64,000 nucleotides of DNA from CBDDHT01 sp965227905 (GTDB lineage Bacteria > Pseudomonadota > Alphaproteobacteria > Rhizobiales > Methyloligellaceae), in assembly GCA_965227905.1 (NCBI GenBank), contig OZ245780.1, positions 310,001-374,000 of the forward strand. The letters are read 5' to 3'. Shown piece after piece: positions 1-7,986 of this stretch (the first letter of the stretch is position 1; every line of letters starts with the position of its first letter). A program made the translations under genes and the position numbers. The notes below the pieces were generated by a model. That model did not search any database and was not told the origin of the DNA. It saw nothing but the letters and a program-made list of their open reading frames with translations.

Positions 1-107
1 GACCCGTCGCCGCCTGTTTCAGCACCAAGGGCATTTGCAAGTTGCGCAATCGATGCCGAATCACGCCGTTCGGCGGGTCGGAGCGCGTAATCGGCCTGCT
101 TGGACAT
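1..107 (-). CDS. GNAT-family acetyltransferase, N-terminal fragment (cut by window edge)
   Basis: Read on the minus strand from an ATG at 107, the first 35 codons are open to the window edge. The peptide begins MSKQADYALRPAERRDSASI, followed by AQLANALGAETGG. The pattern of a short beta strand with 'LRPAERRDSASIAQL' is typical of the first strand and helix of GNAT N-acetyltransferases, which transfer an acetyl group from acetyl-CoA. Only the beginning is visible, so the substrate and the acetyl-CoA motif cannot be judged. The call rests on the N-terminal pattern alone. Confidence 0.5.
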   Translation of the reverse strand, partial: MSKQADYALRPAERRDSASIAQLANALGAETGGDG

Positions 108-130
108 CAATCAATCGGCATCGGAAATGC

Positions 131-541
131 CTACTTCTTGCAGATCCTAGCACCTGCCGAGCAGACATAAGGCCAGATCACACCGGTCCAGCATTGGGTG
201 TATGACGTTTTCGTCTCGACATCCGGCCTTACGAACTTGTCCTCAGGCACCTCGCTCCGCAATGACGGGTTGGGCTTTGCTTTAGCAGCAGTGACCTTCA
301 TACGGACTTTGCTCCAGAAGAAGTCACGCCGCAATTCCTCGATCAGGATTGGCAATCCGGCCTGCGATTGCTCACGGGCACTTTCCACGGTGAAACCATG
401 ATGCGAGTTGGAGACGATGTAGCAGTCCTTGCCGTCAGGCTGCCAGTCGACGGCGCCGTCGTGCGCAGACGCGCCAATTGAAACAAACGAAATCAGTGCC
501 GTACTGAGAACGACTGAGCCAAAAAATGTCTTCAAAGCCAT
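131..541 (-). CDS. Small secreted protein of unknown function
   Basis: This encodes 136 residues. The N-terminus MALKTFFGSVVLSTALISF is a clear signal peptide, with probable cleavage after Ala-Ser-Ala near residue 26, so the mature protein should be periplasmic. I chose the ATG at 541 because the signal peptide starts there and GGAGAGAG lies just upstream. A longer reading frame to 610 would put a charged, Cys-rich stretch before the signal peptide. The mature part has four cysteines (one near the start and three in the last 25 residues), which could form disulfides. I do not recognise the family. Confidence 0.6.
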   Translation of the reverse strand: MALKTFFGSVVLSTALISFVSIGASAHDGAVDWQPDGKDCYIVSNSHHGFTVESAREQSQAGLPILIEELRRDFFWSKVRMKVTAAKAKPNPSLRSEVPEDKFVRPDVETKTSYTQCWTGVIWPYVCSAGARICKK

Positions 542-640
542 TGAGTATCTCTCTCCAAAACAAACGCGAAAATGACAGTCCAGCGATTGTTGCTTTACCC
601 CTTTGACCAAAACTTGGCATCCGAAGCTCAGGTCGTGAAT

Positions 641-2113
641 TCACTGCGCAGCTGTCAGTTCTCCCTTCGCTGCGTGAGACTGACTATCAATCTTCTCCGA
701 TAGCAGATCAGCGAAATGACTGTCCAGGAAACGCCCCTGTGGATCGCGTTCGCGGCGTGCCGCGGCAAAAACCTCGACCCGGTCGCCAAAACTTCTTTGG
801 ACATGTTCAGGTGTGAGGAACTTCGTCTGATTGAACAAAGGCGAGCCACCGGCCTCGCTGCAGAAATCGTTGTAAACACGCAAAAACTCGTGCCATTGGT
901 CGCCACCAGTCGAAACCGGGTCAAGGCTCATGACGGTCGAGTCCTGCGAATAGGAAAAGTGTGCATTGCGATCCTGGGCGATGCGATAGCCCACATGAGG
1001 AAGATCGCATTTGAAACCGGTTCGCTTGTAGTAATCCTGACAGAAAGCAAAGTACTTGCGTAGAAGGTCTGGAAATCCAGCCTCGTCGAACGCCCACATA
1101 CTGAAGACATAGCGTATACGCCCGGGATCATGAGGGTAACGGATGATCTGCGCATCGGGCCAAGTATGGGTGCCATGAACAAGCAGCCGCAATGCTCGGC
1201 GGATTACACGAAGATGATAATGTTCCAGCGCAGATTGGATGCCCTTAGTCGGGGCAATGCGCTTGATCGTCAATGCAATGAACGGCCCCCATTTGCGCCA
1301 AAAGGCGTTGCGCAAACGCCAACGCCATTGCACGCGTGGCGGCTGATCCGGGACCTCCTTGCGCAGTTCGACCGTGATCATATCGGCGTGGGGATGGAAG
1401 TACATCATGATGGCATTGTCGTCGGCGATGAAGCCAGGCAATGCCGCTTCGAATTGGTCGACGGATAGATTCACATGCCTCACGCTCTGCGTGGTCAACC
1501 GTTTCACCCGCATCGTGACCTCGAAGATGATGCCGAGCAGTCCATAGCTGGACCGGATCAGGCGCATCTCTTCAGGGTCGGTCTCTTGCGTGAGAGCGCG
1601 GATTGTTCCGTCCGGCGCCACCAGCCTGACGCCAGTGACATAGGATCCGACCTGACCGAGAATCTCCGGGTTCGGAAATGACGAATCCTTGGTCGCGGTG
1701 CAAGCAGCAGCGCCCATGGTGATATTGCCGATCTCCGTGTTGACGAAGAACTGCAGGTCACGCTCACGGAGCGCTTCGGCAACGTCGATATACTCAGCGC
1801 CTGCTTCAACCGTTACAAACTCTGACGTGATTTCAATGATCCGGGACATGCCACGCATGTCCACCAGAGTGCCGCCATTGTCGCCATTGCAACGGGCTGG
1901 CGAATGCATGGAACCTGCCGCACGAACAGGAGATGGATAGCGCGCGGTATCCTTGACGATCGCGACAATCTCTTCCGCCGTGGAAGGACGAACCAAGGCG
2001 TCCGGACGATAGGTTTCAGAGCGCTCCCAATTGCTGATCTCCAGCGTTTTGCCCTTCGCGGTCTGATGCATGTAATGAAATCCCCAGTGGGCGACGGGAA
2101 TCGCGCCCAACAT
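641..2113 (-). CDS. FAD-linked oxidoreductase, aldonolactone oxidase (ALO/GULO) type
   Basis: The 490-residue protein looks like a vanillyl-alcohol-oxidase-fold flavoprotein. Residues about 35-210 form a PCMH-type FAD domain: 'VRPSTAEEIVAIVKD', then 'AAGSMHS' (67-71) where covalent-FAD members carry the flavin-linked His, then 'EIGNITMGAAACTATKDSSF'. The C-terminal half resembles the ALO domain, including the late 'FNQTKFLTPEHVQRSFG' stretch. Relatives oxidise aldono-1,4-lactones or sugar alcohols with O2 or another acceptor. No signal peptide is evident, and the substrate cannot be told from sequence. A second possible start is the ATG at 2071 (MHQTAKGKTLE), which loses no domain. It appears monocistronic. 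Confidence 0.75.
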   Translation of the reverse strand: MLGAIPVAHWGFHYMHQTAKGKTLEISNWERSETYRPDALVRPSTAEEIVAIVKDTARYPSPVRAAGSMHSPARCNGDNGGTLVDMRGMSRIIEITSEFVTVEAGAEYIDVAEALRERDLQFFVNTEIGNITMGAAACTATKDSSFPNPEILGQVGSYVTGVRLVAPDGTIRALTQETDPEEMRLIRSSYGLLGIIFEVTMRVKRLTTQSVRHVNLSVDQFEAALPGFIADDNAIMMYFHPHADMITVELRKEVPDQPPRVQWRWRLRNAFWRKWGPFIALTIKRIAPTKGIQSALEHYHLRVIRRALRLLVHGTHTWPDAQIIRYPHDPGRIRYVFSMWAFDEAGFPDLLRKYFAFCQDYYKRTGFKCDLPHVGYRIAQDRNAHFSYSQDSTVMSLDPVSTGGDQWHEFLRVYNDFCSEAGGSPLFNQTKFLTPEHVQRSFGDRVEVFAAARRERDPQGRFLDSHFADLLSEKIDSQSHAAKGELTAAQ

Positions 2114-2595
2114 CTCGATTTACGGCGCGCAATATTCAACCGATTTCAGCAGTATTGCAGTGTCCGCAATTTCTGAGGCTGCTTGTAGCGAAATGGGATA
2201 GCTTTGAGCAAGCGAAAGTCATGCGACTTAGCCGCACTGGCGACGTCGTCAAGGCACACGGACTCAATCTTATTTTGGGAGGAAGGAAAGGGCGGAGGAG
2301 GAGGCGGACGCAACACATAATCGCCATCCTCCGCCAATCGGCTACGCAACACTAGAAAGCCGTATGCCAACTGCTGTAGCAAACGCCTTGCCAACTTGAT
2401 GGCATAGACAATCAATCTATATGTGGGGAAGCGACGGCTGCCAGCTACCAGATACTGACGCATTACGGACATGCGTTCAGTCTTTTTTAAGCATGCCGGC
2501 TCGTTTTACCGGGTTCAAAATGACCCATGCAGGCAAGAGTTGCCGACTGCACAACTCAAGGTGCCTCATTGCTGATTTTCGCAATTTTCTTTGCT
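2114..2595. other. 482-bp stretch with no gene I can support
   Basis: This separates two minus-strand genes. A 108-codon minus-strand frame (2146-2472) carries a basic, partly hydrophobic start and a run of six prolines. Its composition is erratic, no ribosome binding site is obvious, and overlapping frames on both strands are equally open. I see no promoter, hairpin or repeat that stands out apart from a purine-rich tract near 2278-2306. Confidence 0.4.
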
Positions 2596-3210
2596 TCAGT
2601 TGAGATGGGGAGCGAGGGAGCGATCGTCAACCGCTGTTGTCTCGACAGTTGGTTTTGTGAAGGTGATTTTCACACCTTTGATGCGCTCTCCAACACGGGA
2701 GCCGCAATTGGCAATCAGAGCCTTGCGAATTTGCACGGCAACGCGCGCGACTTCCGATCGCCGCGCCTTATAGTCTTCGGGAAAACGTTGCGGATCCAAT
2801 ACGATGTAGAGCGTGCTTGGATCTTGCTGCCACAGCAGGCTGGCAATGCGCCGGTCAAATCTGGCACGAACGGTATGAGCAAAATCCACCAGCCGTTGCG
2901 CTCGCACAAAGACGCCGCTTGCGTCGTACACGATGTGGTCATGCTTGAAAGGTGAAAGGAAGCTCTCGATCGATGGCGCATTTCGCATGAGTGTTTGCGG
3001 GTAGCGCTTGACGCGAAATCGCGAAAATACACCTTCTTCGCGCAATTGCCGTCTAAGTTGACGAGCATCCCCACGGGACATGGCTTCGCGCGTCGCATGC
3101 ACAGTAACGCACGAACGACTGCCAGAATCGTCAACACCAACCAGGAAAGGTTTCGAACCGCTGACCCATGGGTCAGGCCGCCCAGCTAACTGCGCAACAG
3201 AAACATTCAT
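2596..3210 (-). CDS. Hypothetical protein, about 160-204 residues
   Basis: An unrecognised, basic, soluble protein. The middle and C-terminal parts look like genuine coding sequence, for example 'KHDHIVYDASGVFVRAQRLV' and 'STLYIVLDPQRFPEDYKARR', with alternating strand/helix character. The start is uncertain. The ATG at 3210 gives 204 residues, but the first 25 or so codons run through a tRNA-like remnant (3140-3200). An internal ATG at 3081 (MSRGDARQLRRQLREEG) would give 161 residues and avoid it. No membrane segment or signal peptide is seen. No neighbour suggests a role. Confidence 0.5.
   Translation of the reverse strand: MNVSVAQLAGRPDPWVSGSKPFLVGVDDSGSRSCVTVHATREAMSRGDARQLRRQLREEGVFSRFRVKRYPQTLMRNAPSIESFLSPFKHDHIVYDASGVFVRAQRLVDFAHTVRARFDRRIASLLWQQDPSTLYIVLDPQRFPEDYKARRSEVARVAVQIRKALIANCGSRVGERIKGVKITFTKPTVETTAVDDRSLAPHLN
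3140..3200 (-). other. Degenerate tRNA-like remnant
   Basis: On the minus strand three tRNA-like blocks occur in the right order. A D-arm-like GCGCAGTTAGCTGG is followed by CTGACCCATGGGTCAG (an anticodon-arm-like inverted repeat with CAT in the middle) and then GGTTCGAAACC (a T-loop-like core). The variable region is about one base, the anticodon loop has six bases and lacks the invariant T33, and the T-stem pairs only twice. No acceptor stem is visible. It is therefore not a functional tRNA; at most it is a decayed tRNA or tRNA-derived fragment inside the 5' end of the neighbouring frame. Confidence 0.3.
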
Positions 3211-3461
3211 TTGTACCGCCCCGTACTCAAATTACGCACACAAACCAATCGCAGCGGTCTGCGATAAACGTCGCGTTTTATTGTTGAGCAGAGTGTGTGG
3301 AAGTCGAATGTCGAGAGCAACAAGATTTCGCCACTTTGTCGCCCGATTCAGGCGAACTGTGGCCCAAAGATCACAATTTAGCCTCAATCGACCTGTTCTC
3401 GATTGATTCGGCCGGCGCAAACTTTGATCGAAACATCGCGAACCGTGACGTAGGCCCTAGA

Positions 3462-4217
3462 TCAGGCAGGCTGATCCAGCATGGAGGCAAGCAAATCGCC
3501 AAGCCAGCGGCGCTGGTCCGGACCATAGAGCATATGGCTGCGCAAATGGTCGTGTCTTGGCTTAGCACCCGGCAGAACAAGCCGGTAGGCTGCCCTCGTC
3601 GTCCAGCTATTCACGAGAAACTGATCGATTTCGGGATGAAACTGCAAACCGTAGGCGCGCGGACCGACGCGGATTGCCTGGTTCTCGAATCGCTCTCCTT
3701 CGGCAAGTAGGACAGCGCCGCTCGGAACCGAAAAACCCTCCCGATGCCAATGGTAGACATGCTCGGGCCAGCGAAAGAGTCGCTCACCATCATCCGTCGG
3801 CTTGATCCGGTGATAGCCGATCTCGGCGAACCCCTCAGGGTCGAAATTGACCTTGCCGCCGAGTTTCATTGCAAGCATCTGACCGCCGAGGCAGATCCCC
3901 AGGAATGGCTTCTCCTCACGTAGAGGCACATCGATCCAATCGATCTCCTTTCGGACATAGTCCTGGGTATCGGTCGCACTCATCGGTCCGCCAAAGATAA
4001 CGGCACCGCAATGCTCATCCAGCGTTTCAGGAAGCGGGTCCCCGTAGCGCGGCATACGAATATCGAGCGGATAGCCATTGTTGAGGAACCAGCGGCCCAC
4101 ATGACCAGTCTTGGATCGCTTTTGATGCACGACAACCAGAACCGGTAGCCGGTCGCTGCGAAACCGGCCTGTCCTGGTCTGATCGCCTCCTGGCGAACTG
4201 GTACGCTCCAGCATCAT
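3462..4217 (-). CDS. Class I glutamine amidotransferase-like protein
   Basis: The 251-residue protein has the class I amidotransferase fold with an intact triad. The nucleophile is Cys109 in 'GICLGGQML', and His194 and Glu196 lie in 'FHPEID'. Stand-alone members resembling the GMP-synthase glutaminase domain hydrolyse glutamine or gamma-glutamyl compounds; the acceptor here is unknown. Two adjacent ATGs (4217 and 4214) overlap the TGA of the SDR gene upstream, with AAAGGGA before them, so translation is probably coupled. I reject the longer open frame to 4343 because its extra 42 residues are His/Pro/Cys-rich and lie inside the SDR gene. It is the last gene of a terB-like/SDR/amidotransferase operon. 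Confidence 0.8.
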   Translation of the reverse strand: MMLERTSSPGGDQTRTGRFRSDRLPVLVVVHQKRSKTGHVGRWFLNNGYPLDIRMPRYGDPLPETLDEHCGAVIFGGPMSATDTQDYVRKEIDWIDVPLREEKPFLGICLGGQMLAMKLGGKVNFDPEGFAEIGYHRIKPTDDGERLFRWPEHVYHWHREGFSVPSGAVLLAEGERFENQAIRVGPRAYGLQFHPEIDQFLVNSWTTRAAYRLVLPGAKPRHDHLRSHMLYGPDQRRWLGDLLASMLDQPA

Positions 4218-5071
4218 GAAGGTCCCTTTCTCGCCTTGAGCAGCCATGCGGCAAAAGGCACGAGGATGAAATGGGGCATGATACGCAGGAAAGGCGCAAG
4301 CACGATATTGGAAAGCCCCGGGATGATAACCGTCTGCCCACACATGAAATTTGTGTATGCGATCCGCGCAACGTCCATCGGGTCCATCATGCCAAGAAAC
4401 TTGATGTAGAGACCATGTTCGGTCCCCATCTGCTCATGGAATTTGGTTGCAACAGGTCCCGGCGCAACGACCGACGCCTTAACACCCGTCCCCAGCGCCT
4501 CATAGGCCATGGCCTCAGTGAGAGACGTGACGTAAGACTTAGTCGCGTAATAAGCGCCTTGGTACGGGCCCGGAGCGTAGCCGCCGAGCGATGACAGGTT
4601 CAGCACACCGCCCTCCCTGCGCTCCAGCATTCCCGGCCAATACCGCCGCATCAAAAGGGTCAGGGTGCCGATATTGAGCCCCAACATATCCATGAGCTCT
4701 TCAGTCTCATGCTCGGCAAAGGTACCTGAGAGAGCGAAACCGGCATTGTTCACCAAATACTGCACATAGAGACCGTTTTCCTTGATCGCCGCCTCGATGC
4801 TCTCGCAGCCTTCCACACCAGTCAGATCGGTCGGCACGGTATAGGCCGGCACTTCGTAGCTGGTGGTGATCTCCTGGGCCAATTCCGCAAGTCTGTCGGC
4901 GCTCCGTGCGACAAGCATGAGAGCGTGCCCTGTCTTCGCGAATTCATGCGCCAGACCAAGGCCGATACCGGCGGTGGCGCCGGTGATGACGGTAACGGGC
5001 TGCTCTTCCCGCAGATCGACCGGCTGACGGCGCTGCGGCGTCGCCGCGTCCGGTGCTCCCGGCTCACTCAT
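4214..5071 (-). CDS. Short-chain dehydrogenase/reductase, classical SDR
   Basis: The 285-residue product has the Rossmann motif 'TGATAGIGLGL' near residues 30-40. The catalytic Ser lies in 'NLSSLGGYAPG', and the YxxxK pair in 'GAYYATKSY'. 'LVNNAGFALSG' gives the NNAG motif. The C-terminus is hydrophobic ('NIVLAPFLRIMPHFILVPFAAWLL'), so it may bind the membrane, as in some long-chain ketoreductases. The substrate is unknown. The ATG at 5071 overlaps the last 8 bases of the TerB gene. An upstream frame to 5200 only adds a Cys/Arg-rich stretch from the TerB gene's other frame. Confidence 0.85.
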   Translation of the reverse strand: MSEPGAPDAATPQRRQPVDLREEQPVTVITGATAGIGLGLAHEFAKTGHALMLVARSADRLAELAQEITTSYEVPAYTVPTDLTGVEGCESIEAAIKENGLYVQYLVNNAGFALSGTFAEHETEELMDMLGLNIGTLTLLMRRYWPGMLERREGGVLNLSSLGGYAPGPYQGAYYATKSYVTSLTEAMAYEALGTGVKASVVAPGPVATKFHEQMGTEHGLYIKFLGMMDPMDVARIAYTNFMCGQTVIIPGLSNIVLAPFLRIMPHFILVPFAAWLLKARKGPS

Positions 5072-5543
5072 TCTCGATATTCCCGCCGGTTTGACGCGCC
5101 TCGACCTTCTTGCGCAAACGGATGCGTTCTCGGGACGGCACACCCAGGAGCTCGGCAACCCGCCACACGAGATTGGATTCGAATTCGTGCACAACGCCAT
5201 CTGCCATCACGACTTCCCACAGCATCTCGACGATGTTCTGCCGCCCATCACCGTCAAGACGGCCCGCCAGAACGCTTGTGAATCCGTAAAGGTCGACCGC
5301 GTCATGTTCCCGTGCCTTGGCTTCCTCGATCAACCGACGGGTCTGCGCGGAATCCAGCTCGTAGCGCTCCTGCAGCAATGTTTCGACGCGCTCCAACTCG
5401 CGCTCATCAACCTCTCCGTCGATCACGCTGGCTCTGACAAGAAGTGCAGCGGCGGCCAGACGCAACTCTTCCTCGCCCATCGTCTCAAGCGACGGTGCTT
5501 CGCCGGACACGCGGTCCACGAAATCTCGCAATTTATCCCACAA
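5064..5543 (-). CDS. TerB-family (TerB/DjlA-like) helical protein, TTG start
   Basis: The 159-residue all-helical protein carries the TerB signature: acidic 'VIDGEVDERELERVE' and 'VVMADGVVHEFESNLVWRVAELL', which form the metal-binding acidic helices. Many alphaproteobacterial TerB homologues have this length and start (LWDKLRDFVDRVSGE). I place the start at a TTG at 5543 because AGGAGT lies 8 bases upstream. The alternative ATG at 5639 adds 32 residues overlapping the cupin promoter and lacks a good ribosome site. TerB relatives are linked to tellurite and stress responses, but most have no proven function. It is first in an operon with the SDR and amidotransferase genes. Confidence 0.75.
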   Translation of the reverse strand: MWDKLRDFVDRVSGEAPSLETMGEEELRLAAAALLVRASVIDGEVDERELERVETLLQERYELDSAQTRRLIEEAKAREHDAVDLYGFTSVLAGRLDGDGRQNIVEMLWEVVMADGVVHEFESNLVWRVAELLGVPSRERIRLRKKVEARQTGGNIENE

Positions 5544-5654
5544 GTCTCTTGACTCCTGCGGTTCATTCTCCGATGCGGCGCGTACAATACGCGCTTGGGC
5601 CAAAAGGTGCGAGCCCCTATGAAATGTCGCCAAAACCATGGAGATCGACTGTTA

Positions 5655-6020
5655 ATGACCGATAAGACCTTCTTCAACCTTCACGACCTCAGTCAGGGCA
5701 TTCAACGTCAGTTGGCTGACGGTTTGGAAACGCGCATCTTTCCTGGCGAAAACGTGATGTTATCCGTTGTGCGCATCGCGCCAAACCGCGAGGGCGAAGT
5801 GCACAGCCATCCGGAGGAGCAGTGGGGTGTGCTTCTCGAAGGCAGCGGCGTACGGGTCCAGGACGGCCAGGAGCATGCTGTTTCGGTCGGCGATTTCTGG
5901 CAAACGCCCGGCGGGGTCCCGCACACGTTCCGCGGAGGTCCGGAAGGCGCGCTCGTGCTCGACATCTTTAGCCCACCGCGCCCCGAATATCGCAAGGCAG
6001 GATCGGGGTTCGGTGATTGA
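5655..6020 (+). CDS. Small cupin-domain protein
   Basis: The 121-residue single-domain cupin has its first metal-binding motif in 'GEVHSHPEEQWGVLLEGSG' and its second in 'GDFWQTPGGVPHTFRGG'. The fold binds a divalent metal and is found in small isomerases, dioxygenases and sugar- or quercetin-active proteins; substrate cannot be assigned. The ATG at 5655 (MTDKTFFNLHDL) is preceded by GGAGATCG. Upstream in-frame ATGs at 5595 and 5619 would overlap the divergent TerB promoter. It is divergent from the TerB operon and apparently alone. Confidence 0.8.
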   Translation: MTDKTFFNLHDLSQGIQRQLADGLETRIFPGENVMLSVVRIAPNREGEVHSHPEEQWGVLLEGSGVRVQDGQEHAVSVGDFWQTPGGVPHTFRGGPEGALVLDIFSPPRPEYRKAGSGFGD

Positions 6021-6073
6021 TGATATTTGCTTGATAGCCGGGGGAGCGGGTGGCTCGGCGGCCCCTACAATCT

Positions 6074-6718
6074 TCAAACATAAGTCAGTGCAACAGCATC
6101 GAAGACCGCCCAATAGTGGCAACCGGCCGCAAGCAAGACGAAGAGATGCCAGATCGCATTGTGATACGGCAGCTTCTTCCACAGATAAAAGGCAACACCG
6201 ACCGTATAGAGAATACCGCCGGCGGCCAGGAGAGCGAGAACGCGGGTCGAAACCGAAGCAACAAGCGGGTCGACGACGAAAAGTATGGCCCAGCCCTGCG
6301 CCAAGTAGATCACGATGGAGATCTTCTCGGCCAATTTTGGTGCGAACGTCACGGCGAAGACGCCGACCAGTGCCACCAGCCAGACGCTTGCGAGAAGCGC
6401 GATTCCTGTCTGTCCGCCAATCGCAATGAGCGAAAAGGGCGTGTAGGTGCCGGCGATCATCACGAAAATAGCTGCGTGATCGAGTCGCCGCAGCACGCGC
6501 TTCCAGTCCGGCCGCGAGACCATGTTGTAGCCTGCCGAAAAGCCCAGCATTGCGAGAAGCCCAACGCCATAGACGGCGATACTCGCGACCGAGAGGGCAG
6601 GGGCCGACGGAATGATGGCTACCAGCAGAATTGTAATTGCCGCTACCGCAGCGGCTGTCCCCAAGAGATGGATGAAGCCGTCAGCCAATCGTTCGCCAAA
6701 GGTGTATTCAGGAAACAT
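6074..6718 (-). CDS. trhA: Hemolysin III / PAQR-family membrane protein
   Basis: The 214-residue protein has about seven hydrophobic segments. The family's conserved polar residues lie where PAQR proteins bind zinc: 'ERLADGFIHLLG' near the N-terminus, 'RLDHAAIFVMIAGTYTPF' in the middle and 'HLFVLLAAGCHYWAV' near the end. Bacterial members (TrhA/YqfA) are inner-membrane proteins linked to membrane-energy or lipid homeostasis and are probably not real hemolysins. The ATG at 6718 gives the usual length; the frame extends to 6880 but the extra segment is polar and unlike the family. It stands alone between the cupin and the MBL-rhodanese gene. Confidence 0.85.
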   Translation of the reverse strand: MFPEYTFGERLADGFIHLLGTAAAVAAITILLVAIIPSAPALSVASIAVYGVGLLAMLGFSAGYNMVSRPDWKRVLRRLDHAAIFVMIAGTYTPFSLIAIGGQTGIALLASVWLVALVGVFAVTFAPKLAEKISIVIYLAQGWAILFVVDPLVASVSTRVLALLAAGGILYTVGVAFYLWKKLPYHNAIWHLFVLLAAGCHYWAVFDAVALTYV

Positions 6719-6843
6719 GGCACCATTGATCCGGCACACTACGTCAAAATTCGGGTCGTTTATGACGAGGTCGAATCTTGGTTCATGGCACGAAGTCGTC
6801 TCGACCGGACTTGACCTGGCAATCCATACTGCGCACGGAGGCT

Positions 6844-7884
6844 CTAGACCTGTTCGACCGAACCACCGGCTCGGGACCACGCTGCAAGGCCACCGTCCAG
6901 ATGTTTCAGTCCGGACAATCCCCTCTCGCGCATGATGTCGAGGGCGATCGCGGAACGCTCACCGAATGCGCAGTAGAGGACAACTTCGCCTGCATGATCT
7001 TTGACGATCTGGGACAGAGGACCACCGGTCGACAGATGCTCCTCAAGACCATTGTATGGAACGTGTAGGGAACCCGGGATCCAGCCGTCGCGCGCACGCT
7101 CATTCTTTTCGCGCAAATCCACAAGCAAGGCATCGGCGCTGCCGCATGCCTTCATGCACTGACCGGCATCCATCACCTCTCCTGGTTTCACGAATTTGTC
7201 GAGGGATTTCCCAACCGAGCAGTTTGCCGGCACGGCGACATCCATCATTTTCGGATTGGGCAGATTGAGATTGTTCATGATTTCGGCGTACTCGGCGGCA
7301 GAGGAGACCTGCAAACGTTGATTGTTGGCCTTCTCATACGCAATCGTCGAGGCGGTGTTGCCGTTATAGTCATGTGCCGGATAAACGATCGTATCTTCGG
7401 GCAGCTTCAGGATCTTATTGAACAGCGAGTCGTAGGCCGCATGCGGATCGCCATTCTGGAAATCCGTTCGTCCAGTACCGCCAATGAGCAAGGCATCGCC
7501 CGTGAACACGCGGTCGGGACCAGCAAAGCTATAAGAGTCATCCGTGTGGCCAGGGGTGTAGAGCGTCGTCAACGTAACGCCGTCAACATCGATCTTCTCG
7601 TCTTCCCGCACCCTCATGGACACCACATCGACGCCGCTCTTTTCGCCCATGACGGTCACACATTTGGTGATGTCGCGGAGGGCGCCGATCCCCGTCACAT
7701 GGTCGGCATGGATATGCGTATCGATGGCCTTCACCAAACGCAGGTCCAGTCGTTCAAGTAGCGACACGTAAGTATCGACATGCTCGAACACCGGATCGAT
7801 AATCAGCGCCTCCCCGCCCTGTCTGCGGGCGAGCAGATAAGTGTAGGTGCAGGATGTCGGGTCGAACAGCTGCTGAAAAATCAT
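6844..7884 (-). CDS. Persulfide dioxygenase-rhodanese fusion (ETHE1-type MBL plus rhodanese)
   Basis: The 346-residue protein has two domains. Residues 1-230 are a metallo-beta-lactamase fold with THIHADHVTG (His57, His59, Asp61, His62), His113 in 'TPGHTDDSYSF', Asp130 in 'FTGDALLIGGTGRTDF' and His171 in 'YPAHDY'. The GTGRTDFQ segment is typical of ETHE1 sulfur dioxygenases, which oxidise glutathione persulfide to sulfite with one Fe. Residues 240-346 are a rhodanese with active Cys305 in 'YCAFGERSAIA', which can join sulfite and persulfide sulfur into thiosulfate. This is the architecture of bacterial persulfide dioxygenase-rhodanese fusions, so the likely role is cytosolic sulfide detoxification. 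Confidence 0.85.
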   Translation of the reverse strand: MIFQQLFDPTSCTYTYLLARRQGGEALIIDPVFEHVDTYVSLLERLDLRLVKAIDTHIHADHVTGIGALRDITKCVTVMGEKSGVDVVSMRVREDEKIDVDGVTLTTLYTPGHTDDSYSFAGPDRVFTGDALLIGGTGRTDFQNGDPHAAYDSLFNKILKLPEDTIVYPAHDYNGNTASTIAYEKANNQRLQVSSAAEYAEIMNNLNLPNPKMMDVAVPANCSVGKSLDKFVKPGEVMDAGQCMKACGSADALLVDLREKNERARDGWIPGSLHVPYNGLEEHLSTGGPLSQIVKDHAGEVVLYCAFGERSAIALDIMRERGLSGLKHLDGGLAAWSRAGGSVEQV

Positions 7885-7986
7885 ATTCGCGATCCTTGGA
7901 CGGCTCCGGATTCAGATTTCTCCATAATCTAATATCGCGGCTGGAAATTGCTAGTCGCGTCCTGATCCGCGCATAGAGCACGCGAT

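Noticed and set aside
2146..2472. Minus-strand 108-codon frame
   Set aside because: Irregular composition with a polyproline run, no ribosome site and no recognisable fold.
3140..3200. Functional tRNA-Met (CAT) gene
   Set aside because: Anticodon loop is one base short and lacks T33, the variable loop is too short, the T-stem barely pairs and there is no acceptor stem.
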